A DNA stretch of 9,957 nt from Candidatus Omnitrophota bacterium (GTDB lineage: Bacteria > NPL-UPA2 > BS750m-G34): the NCBI GenBank assembly GCA_016783345.1, contig JADHWT010000039.1, positions 1 through 9,957 on the forward strand, written 5' to 3'. Position 1 is the stretch's first letter. Each line of letters begins with the position of its first letter. Positions 1-5,243 of this stretch are shown here, piece by piece. The translations under genes were made by a program, and so were the position numbers. The notes beneath the pieces are model-generated. The model made no database searches, was not told the DNA's origin, and saw nothing but the letters and a program-made list of their open reading frames with translations.

Positions 1-33
1 TCTTTAAAGACCTTTGTGTGTGTGCCCATCTTC

Positions 34-65
34 TTTATTCCATATTATTATAATAAGGGAATAAA
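34..65. repeat. AT-rich nested inverted repeat
   Basis: Bases 34-41 (TTTATTCC) pair perfectly with 58-65 (GGAATAAA), and between them 45-56 is a perfect 12-bp palindrome (TTATTATAATAA). Together they can fold into one long AT-rich hairpin. It lies about 70 bp past the stop of the PAS-LuxR gene, so it could help end the minus-strand operon, but no U-tract follows it on that strand. An operator or chance in AT-rich DNA are alternatives. The remaining non-coding bases (1-134) hold a short GT run (15-24) and a second small hairpin, and I see no gene in them. Confidence 0.35.
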
Positions 66-92
66 ACAAAGGGAATTGATTGTGTAGATAAT

Positions 93-109
93 GGGTATAT
101 AAAATACCC
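93..109 (-). other. Small stem-loop downstream of the PAS-LuxR gene
   Basis: GGGTAT (93-98) and ATACCC (104-109) form a perfect 6-bp stem around a 5-base loop. It starts 26 bp beyond the stop codon of the minus-strand gene. It is in the right place for a 3' end, but the minus-strand bases after it are not T-rich, so it is not a standard intrinsic terminator. Confidence 0.25.
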
Positions 110-134
110 GTTGGACAGGAAGTCTAACTATACC

Positions 135-953
135 TTAAAGTGTATGCAGGAAAGAGGTGAGATTAATATCCTTATTGGATATCCCTACCTTGTGCCGGAT
201 ATTTCTGCGGTGTTTTTCTACGGTCTGGTAGGAGATATTTAAAAGCTCGGAAATCTCTTTGCTTGTAAGGCCCGCTTTTACCATACTGCAGATTTCAATT
301 TCTCTGGAGGTTAGTTTAACGCTTTTTTCCGTTATCTTACGGCCGAATGAAGAGGTTAATTCTTCCAAATGATACTGGAGTAAATCAACATATTTACGCG
401 TGACCTTTTTTATTTTAAGCTTTGCCAGGATTGGAAGCAATAATTCATTTACATTGGCCGCTATATCATCCTTTATCTTTCTTTTTTCTACTTCAATCTG
501 CTGTATGATTTCACTAAGGGCTATATTCTTTAGCACTAAAGCTTTTTTTTGTTCTCGTAACTTTACCCCCGACTCTTTCAGCATCTCTTCATCCCGCTTA
601 TGCTCGGTAATGTCGCTCCATATACTCTGGATATAGTTTCTCCCAGCAATGGGAATGGCCCTGCTCCTTACCAGGATGTTCTTTATCTCGCCGCTCTTTG
701 TCCTGTGTTTTGTCTCAAAGGTATCGGACCCTTTCCTGACAATCTTTTCAATGTGCTTTGCAACTTGCTCAGGAGATTCAATAGCCTCAAAGTCGGGGAG
801 CTTGAGTTTCTGGAATTCCTTACGGGTATAGCCGAGATTCTCGTGTGCTCTGTCGTTAAATTCCACCAGCGCTCCGGTCTCTACATCAATGAGCACAATC
901 GAATCTGCTGCCTGCTCGAAGAGGGCGCGGTATCGGGCCTCGCTCTCCTGCAA
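135..953 (-). CDS. PAS domain protein with C-terminal LuxR-type HTH
   Basis: This is a probable signal-responsive transcription regulator of 272 residues. Residues about 1-118 are a PAS sensor fold, beginning ESEARYRALFEQAADSIVLI and ending with the typical WSDITEHKR. Residues about 119-180 form a charged coiled-coil linker of a kind common in PAS-LuxR proteins. Residues about 212-265 are a LuxR/GerE helix-turn-helix with LTSREIEI, GLTSKEISELL and TVEKHRRNIRHKVGI. There is no receiver domain and no membrane segment, so it probably senses a cytoplasmic ligand or a partner protein. The chosen start is a TTG at 951-953 with AGGGG only 1 base before it, which is unusually close. The frame stays open upstream through a GC palindrome to a stop at 1014-1016, but offers no normal start codon there. 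It is the last gene of the operon, 38 bp after the slipin gene. The family call is firm; the start and the target genes are not. Confidence 0.85.
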   Translation of the reverse strand: MQESEARYRALFEQAADSIVLIDVETGALVEFNDRAHENLGYTRKEFQKLKLPDFEAIESPEQVAKHIEKIVRKGSDTFETKHRTKSGEIKNILVRSRAIPIAGRNYIQSIWSDITEHKRDEEMLKESGVKLREQKKALVLKNIALSEIIQQIEVEKRKIKDDIAANVNELLLPILAKLKIKKVTRKYVDLLQYHLEELTSSFGRKITEKSVKLTSREIEICSMVKAGLTSKEISELLNISYQTVEKHRRNIRHKVGISNKDINLTSFLHTL

Positions 954-965
954 TCCCCTGTCTGA

Positions 966-979
966 CTGCCTGCGGGCAG
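966..979. repeat. GC palindrome at the 5' end of the PAS-LuxR gene
   Basis: CTGCC (966-970), TGCG loop, GGCAG (975-979): a perfect 5-bp GC stem, much richer in GC than its surroundings, lying between the slipin stop and the PAS-LuxR start. In the PAS-LuxR frame it reads PARRQSD. Peptides of this look come from small dispersed palindromic repeats in several uncultivated bacterial lineages. With only one copy in the window, its status as a genomic repeat is an inference. Near a translation start it could also lower initiation. Confidence 0.4.
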
Positions 980-991
980 GTGTTTTTCTGA

Positions 992-1735
992 TTATTTTTT
1001 CTCCGTAAAGGCTTTAAAGATATCTATTGGTATTGGAAAGAGCGTCGTCGTATTGTTCTCGCTTCCAATCTCTACTAACGTCTGGAGATATCTTAATTGC
1101 AGGGACATCGGCGTTTCCTGCATCATCTTAGCTGCTGCGCATATTTTTTCTGCTGCCTGAAATTCGCCTTCAGCAGCTATTATCTTCGCCCTTCTCTCTC
1201 TTTCAGCTTCGGCCTGTCTTGCCATAGCACGTCGAAGGTCATCAGACAAATCCACATGCTTAACCTCTACATTGGAGACCTTTATACCCCAGGGATCTGT
1301 TTGTCTATCTAATATAGTCTGCAAGCTACTGTTAATTTTCTCTCTCTGGCTCAACAGGTCATCCAGTTCCATTTCACCTATTACACTCCGGAGAGTTGTC
1401 TGCGCCATCTGAGATGTTGCAAATTGAAAATTCTCCACCTCTACAATTGCCTTTATCGGATCCATTACCCTGAAATAAGCTACTGCATTGACCTTGGCAG
1501 ATACATTATCTTTTGTAATGATATCCTGCGAAGGGACATCTAATGTCACAAGCCGTAAACTTACTATCTTGGCCTGATCAATAGGCCTCAGGACGAAGAT
1601 TATTCCTGGGCCCTTGGGTTTACCTAACACACGGCCCAATCTAAAGATGACAGCCCTCTCGTACTCTCTTAATATTCTTACGCAGCTTAGAATATAGAAA
1701 ACCACTATCGCTATTAAAATTCCCGTTCCATGCAT
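992..1735 (-). CDS. Slipin / SPFH (band 7, stomatin-like) membrane protein
   Basis: A 247-residue prokaryotic stomatin homologue, normal in length for slipins. Residues 4-20 are one hydrophobic anchor. The SPFH domain follows (about 22-180), with the hallmarks EYERAVIFRLGR (24-35), KGPGIIFVLRPID (41-53), VPSQDIITKDNV (67-78) and VAYFRV (85-90). Residues 165-205 are a charged, Ala-rich helix that drives oligomer formation in this family. The tail holds a hydrophobic stretch, TTTLFPIPIDIF (229-240). Slipins form large rings on the membrane and work with NfeD proteases. The archaeal partner PH1510 cleaves the hydrophobic C-terminus of slipin PH1511, and this tail is the matching region. The start ATG has AGGGG about 6 bases upstream. 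It lies 2 bp after the nfeD-type gene, so the two are surely co-transcribed. The exact cellular role is unknown. Confidence 0.93.
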   Translation of the reverse strand: MHGTGILIAIVVFYILSCVRILREYERAVIFRLGRVLGKPKGPGIIFVLRPIDQAKIVSLRLVTLDVPSQDIITKDNVSAKVNAVAYFRVMDPIKAIVEVENFQFATSQMAQTTLRSVIGEMELDDLLSQREKINSSLQTILDRQTDPWGIKVSNVEVKHVDLSDDLRRAMARQAEAERERRAKIIAAEGEFQAAEKICAAAKMMQETPMSLQLRYLQTLVEIGSENNTTTLFPIPIDIFKAFTEKK

Positions 1736-1737
1736 AA

Positions 1738-3156
1738 CTATCCCCTTTCTCTTTTTTTGACCTCGAGCACCATTCCATCAACCTTTACCACCTCGATCTT
1801 TTCTCCTTCCTTTACCTCCTCCTTTGACAGAGCATCCCATATCTCCCCGTGGATAAATACCTTTCCATCTTTATCCCGGGAGATGAGAGTCTGCGCGTGT
1901 CCTATCTCGCCTATTAATCCCTCCTTACCGCTGACAACCTTCCTTTTATGTGAAACAACAACAGCCCTCACAAGGACAATCGTTATGCCTGCCGTTGCCA
2001 ATGTGAAAGATATAATTAGATTTAAAGAGACCCTCATTATCTGGTCAGACGATTCAAACAAGAGTAGGGACCCTAAAATCATAGACACCAATCCCCCCAG
2101 TGTCAAGAGCCCAAAGCCGGGCACCTTAACCTCTGCCACAAATAAAATCATTCCCAGAATAATCAGCGCCAGTCCCGCATAGTTCGTCGGTAATATCTGC
2201 ATGCTGAAAAATGCCAGTATTATGCAGATAACCCCTGCTATCCCGGGGACACCTATCCCGGGATGGGTTATTTCATAAAGGAGCCCGTAAAATCCTAAAA
2301 TCATTAATATATAAGCAATGTTGGGATTAGCCAGGATATCTAAAAAACGCTGTCTGACATCCATGTCTATATATTTTAATGCCGCATTCTTTGTATTTAA
2401 CACCTTTATCTTATCGCCGATTTTTACTTCTCTTCCGTCTAATTTGTTTAAGAGTTCCCTTTCATCCTTTGCAATTATTTCAATGACATTATTTTTAAGC
2501 GCTTCTTCCTCTGTAATAGAGGCGCTTTCGGTTACGGACTTCTCTGCCCACTCTATATTTCGATTCCTTTCTTGAGCCAGCGCTTTTATAAACGCAACAG
2601 TGTCATGCAAAATTTTATCACCCATTATATTGGGGGCTTCTGGTTTCTTGGGCTTTGGCTTTTCCAGTTTCGGCTCTTCGGGTTCCGGCTTTTCCGGTTT
2701 ATTTGAGAAGGAATCTTTTAACTCCCTTATTGCCTCTCCGATAGATTTATCTTTATCCTTGCCTCCCATGGCTACCGGATGGGCTGCCCCTATATTCGTA
2801 GACGGCGCCATAGCCGCAATATGGCTTGCGTAAGTAATAAAAACTCCGGCTGAGCCTGCCCTGGAACCGCTCGGATAAATATATACGACAACAGGAATTT
2901 TTGCGGACATGATTTTTTTAACAATAGACCGCGTAGAGGTAAGGAGCCCGCCGGGTGTATCTAATTCCAGTATAAGGCACTCTGCATTATCCTGGTAGGC
3001 ATTATCTATTGCATCAATAATGTAGCCGGCTGTAATGGGATTTATAGTAGCGTCGTTTATCTTTATTATATGAACGGTTTCAGCGCAAATATCTGCCGGT
3101 GATATAAAAAGCAAAGCGCTTACGCATACAAAAATTAATAAAATTTTAGAATACAT
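1738..3156 (-). CDS. Long NfeD family protein: ClpP-class membrane serine protease with OB-fold tail
   Basis: This 472-residue protein is a full-length NfeD. Residues 1-25 are a signal peptide or anchor that puts the protease outside the cytoplasm. The ClpP-like domain (about 27-235) has LELDTPGG (63-70), then SGSRAGSAG with the probable nucleophile Ser102. Lys181 in DKILHDTVAFIKAL is the likely general base, by comparison with the Ser-Lys dyad of archaeal PH1510. Hydrophobic helices lie at about 280-296, 303-320, 326-342, 346-367 and 377-398. The NfeD OB-fold (about 405-468) follows, with GKEGLIGEIGHAQT in normal form at 410-423 and HGEIWDA at 436-442. Between Ser102 and Lys181 sits a Lys/Pro/Glu-rich insert (151-175) that widens their spacing to 79 residues, compared with about 41 in PH1510. 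The slipin gene follows after 2 bp. The protein probably trims slipin or other membrane proteins. No strong Shine-Dalgarno is visible, so translation may be coupled to the gene before it. Confidence 0.93.
   Translation of the reverse strand: MYSKILLIFVCVSALLFISPADICAETVHIIKINDATINPITAGYIIDAIDNAYQDNAECLILELDTPGGLLTSTRSIVKKIMSAKIPVVVYIYPSGSRAGSAGVFITYASHIAAMAPSTNIGAAHPVAMGGKDKDKSIGEAIRELKDSFSNKPEKPEPEEPKLEKPKPKKPEAPNIMGDKILHDTVAFIKALAQERNRNIEWAEKSVTESASITEEEALKNNVIEIIAKDERELLNKLDGREVKIGDKIKVLNTKNAALKYIDMDVRQRFLDILANPNIAYILMILGFYGLLYEITHPGIGVPGIAGVICIILAFFSMQILPTNYAGLALIILGMILFVAEVKVPGFGLLTLGGLVSMILGSLLLFESSDQIMRVSLNLIISFTLATAGITIVLVRAVVVSHKRKVVSGKEGLIGEIGHAQTLISRDKDGKVFIHGEIWDALSKEEVKEGEKIEVVKVDGMVLEVKKRERG
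2632..2706 (-). repeat. Lys-Pro-Glu repeat tract inside the NfeD-type gene
   Basis: Codons 151-175 encode an imperfect array of KPE/KPK/PEEP units, and the plus strand shows matching reiterated blocks such as GGCTTTTCC and GGCTCTTCG. The tract falls between the serine and lysine of the protease dyad. It is probably a stiff, charged surface loop. Its repeated DNA suggests growth by slippage, and its length may vary between strains. Confidence 0.7.
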
Positions 3157-3160
3157 ATTT

Positions 3161-4225
3161 CTATCGCTTTAATATCTCTTTTACGAGATGCCCCATCAGG
3201 TCAAACCCCTTCTCATATCCTGGGAATGAATGGGCCTCTAAAACATAAACTTTCTTAAAATCTTTCGACAGGAGAATATCCACTCCGGTATAATTGAGGT
3301 TCAGTTCTCGGGCAACTTGCCTGGCCAGAGACTTAACCCTTTTTATTTTATCCTGAGATACATGCTTTGCAAAGTCTTTTTTTTTCTCAATCCGGCCTCC
3401 CTGCGACCAATTGGTAATGGGTGATAGAGCCGCTATAGACCTGATATAATAATAAACAACTTTCCCGTAAATACAATATACCCTGAAATCAAATCTCCTC
3501 CCGTTAACTATCGACGGGGTAATTCCCTCCTCGCAAATACACCCCCTGGAAAGCAGTATCTTTAAAAATCTATTTCTATCCCTGTCTTTGATTTTAGAAA
3601 ACCGCCAGTTATAATCATAAGGCCGGCTCTTTATCTTACCATTTCTAAATAAAAAGTTGGTAATCATTAAATCTTTATTCACGTAGGTAACCCCTTTACC
3701 AAAGGCCCCAAATCTCGGTTTTATATAGAGCGATGCCCCATTCGCAAGAAGGGGCTCGATATCCCCGGGATGCTTCGCAATAAAGGTTTTAGGGGTGGGG
3801 ATACCCTTCTTTCGGAATAATTCTTTAGATTCTTTTTTATCTCTCTCTACAACGGAGCTTTTCGGAGGATTAACATATTGAATTTTTTTATCCCGGTATT
3901 TTTTATTGATTATTTTCTCTACCTTTTCAAAAAATTTTTTATATTCCAGACCGAACTTTTTGTCGCCGTAGATCCTTGAGTCTTTTTTATACACCTCTAT
4001 GTTTTTATTCCAATATTTATAAGGAAAGAACAGCGCGATATTCAAAACCGGGCTTGAAATCTCAGGGAGGTTATTGCTGAGCACATCTTTATAATTAATT
4101 ACATATACCTCTATCTTCTTACTTAATCCCTCAATATGTTTAACGAATAAATTGAAAGAAGGGGCAGACTTACGGCGATTGATTTTACTGTCACCGATAA
4201 CAAGAAGCGGGTTTTTAGATTGCAT
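3161..4225 (-). CDS. RimK-like ATP-grasp ligase, substrate unknown
   Basis: A 354-residue ATP-grasp enzyme, a family that joins a carboxylate (as an acyl phosphate) to an amine. Residues 1-115 are a poorly conserved N-terminal domain. The ATP-grasp core runs from about 125: SLYIKPRFGAFGKGV (165-179) gives the ATP-binding lysine (169) and glycine-rich loop, GRRFDFRVYCIYGKV (242-256) is the RimK-type central strand pair, NWSQGGR is at 272-278, GVDILL (314-319) carries a metal Asp at 316, and LEAHSFPG (329-336) carries metal Glu330. In the usual E-x-N motif the Asn is His332 here. The ATG at 4223-4225 is chosen because an upstream ATG at 4354 would add 43 residues that simply overlap the dehydrogenase gene and match no family pattern. 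It overlaps that gene by 11 bp and precedes the NfeD-type gene by 4 bp. RimK-type peptide ligation or a YheC/D-like envelope role are possible. The fold is certain and the substrate is not. Confidence 0.85.
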   Translation of the reverse strand: MQSKNPLLVIGDSKINRRKSAPSFNLFVKHIEGLSKKIEVYVINYKDVLSNNLPEISSPVLNIALFFPYKYWNKNIEVYKKDSRIYGDKKFGLEYKKFFEKVEKIINKKYRDKKIQYVNPPKSSVVERDKKESKELFRKKGIPTPKTFIAKHPGDIEPLLANGASLYIKPRFGAFGKGVTYVNKDLMITNFLFRNGKIKSRPYDYNWRFSKIKDRDRNRFLKILLSRGCICEEGITPSIVNGRRFDFRVYCIYGKVVYYYIRSIAALSPITNWSQGGRIEKKKDFAKHVSQDKIKRVKSLARQVARELNLNYTGVDILLSKDFKKVYVLEAHSFPGYEKGFDLMGHLVKEILKR

Positions 4226-5153
4226 TGATAGCGGCGTCCTGGATATATCCTGGGAGTTTTTCAAAAGGGGTAGCGGCAATCTTAAGCAAAACAGGCAGGA
4301 CCTGCCTCGAATATATCCCGGCGCTGGAGACAGGCGCCAGACCTGGATAGCCAACTATACTGATATGTCTTATCCCGCAAACTTCATACACAGGTTTATC
4401 CAGAAATGTGGGGTGACAGGTCTCGATGGGGCCGGGGTGATCCACTGAGAGGTCCAGGATTATCGCGCCTTTATTTAACAGGGAAAGCATGTCTTTGGTA
4501 ATAAGATATTCTTTTTTTTGCCTTTTCTCTTCGGGCCAGTGGAGGCCATTGACGACTATATCTTTATTCCTTATAAAATGTTTTATTTGAGGATATTCGT
4601 GTCTCAGTAAAATCTTGACGTCAGCGCCTAAATTAAAGGCTACTTTCATGGCGCCGGAAGCAATGGCGCCATAACCTAACACTAAGACATTAGACTCCAC
4701 GGGGATTTTATCAGCAAGATGGAATGTCATAATCATGCCCTGCTCGCCGGCCATCTCCGTGCAGTGGACAAGCCGTTCGCTTGCTCCGTTTCTAATCATC
4801 TCCATAGCAACAGCCTTGCATTTTTGTTTTTTTAAGGCCGCTACGCGCTTTGGATTTTGCTGTGGGTGAAGCATGCAAAACAGCAGATTATTTCCGAGTA
4901 AATTAAATTCCTGAGGTAAAGGCGGTCTTAACTTTACTACAAGGTCCTTCGCAAAAATCTCTTTCCGGTCAGAAACTATCTTTGCCCCTGCGCGTTGATA
5001 TTCATCGTCACTTATGTGTATCCTTTCACCCAGACCCTTCTCGACAAACACCTCGTGACCGGCCACTGCCAGTCTTTTTACATCGCAGGGCAAAAGGATC
5101 ACCCTCTTCTCTAATCCTTTATCGCGTATTTCCTTGGCTATTCCTATTTTCAT
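4215..5153 (-). CDS. Short alanine dehydrogenase/PNT-family NAD(P)-dependent enzyme
   Basis: This 312-residue protein aligns with alanine dehydrogenase along its length but is about 60 residues shorter than the usual 370. Conserved points are KEIRDKGLEKRV with Arg17, VVKLRPPL with Lys74 and CMLHP with His96; these match the substrate and catalytic Arg15, Lys75 and His96 of alanine dehydrogenase. TEMAGEQGM (132-140) stands where that enzyme has SEVAGRMA. The Rossmann loop is LGYGAIASG (159-167), and DLSVDHPG (234-241) carries the equivalent of Asp270. The shortening is in the nucleotide-binding domain and C-terminus. N5-(carboxyethyl)ornithine synthase is a family member of nearly this length and is a serious alternative, as is another opine or amino-acid dehydrogenase. 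It is the first gene of the five-gene operon, overlapping the ATP-grasp gene by 11 bp, so the two may act on the same amino acid. No Shine-Dalgarno is visible; see the promoter entry. Confidence 0.8.
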   Translation of the reverse strand: MKIGIAKEIRDKGLEKRVILLPCDVKRLAVAGHEVFVEKGLGERIHISDDEYQRAGAKIVSDRKEIFAKDLVVKLRPPLPQEFNLLGNNLLFCMLHPQQNPKRVAALKKQKCKAVAMEMIRNGASERLVHCTEMAGEQGMIMTFHLADKIPVESNVLVLGYGAIASGAMKVAFNLGADVKILLRHEYPQIKHFIRNKDIVVNGLHWPEEKRQKKEYLITKDMLSLLNKGAIILDLSVDHPGPIETCHPTFLDKPVYEVCGIRHISIVGYPGLAPVSSAGIYSRQVLPVLLKIAATPFEKLPGYIQDAAINAI

Positions 5154-5188
5154 TAATCTAATTATATCAAATTAATGGAAAATGTTAA
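5154..5188 (-). promoter_or_regulatory. Minus-strand sigma70-type promoter of the left operon, probably leaderless
   Basis: On the minus strand: -35 TTAACA (5188-5183), a 16-bp spacer, and -10 TATAAT (5166-5161) preceded by TGA, giving the extended -10 TGATATAAT. Only 7 bases (TAGATTA) separate the -10 from the ATG at 5153, so transcription should begin at or next to the A of the start codon. No Shine-Dalgarno is present. The likely product is a leaderless message for the dehydrogenase gene and the operon behind it. Confidence 0.6.
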
Positions 5189-5208
5189 AGGAAAATATAA
5201 AGGAAATA

Positions 5209-5243
5209 TTGCTAATAGACTCAAATATGATATAATAAAAATA
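5209..5243 (+). promoter_or_regulatory. Plus-strand sigma70-type promoter of the antiporter gene, probably leaderless
   Basis: -35 TTGCTA (5209-5214, four of six consensus bases), a 16-bp spacer, and -10 TATAAT (5231-5236) inside the extended element TGATATAAT. Seven bases (AAAAATA) lead to the ATG at 5244. The spacing is identical to the opposite promoter. It supports 5244, rather than the in-frame ATG at 5175, as the true start of the antiporter gene. Confidence 0.55.

Noticed and set aside
15..24. Short GT dinucleotide run
   Set aside because: Only five units, with no further structure; too short to call a meaningful microsatellite.
4226..4354. A 43-codon N-terminal extension of the ATP-grasp gene starting at the ATG at 4354
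   Set aside because: It lies wholly inside the 3' end of the dehydrogenase gene in another frame, resembles no ATP-grasp N-terminus, and an ATG at 4225 gives the usual short operon overlap.
4648..4672. Perfect 8-bp GC-rich inverted repeat (ATGGCGCC / GGCGCCAT, 9-base loop)
   Set aside because: It falls on the codons for GAIASGAM in the nucleotide-binding loop of the dehydrogenase, where repeated Gly-Ala codons explain the symmetry.
5175..5243. A 23-codon extension of the antiporter starting at the ATG at 5175
   Set aside because: It is Lys-rich and unlike exchanger N-termini, has no ribosome site, and would place the best promoter inside the coding region.
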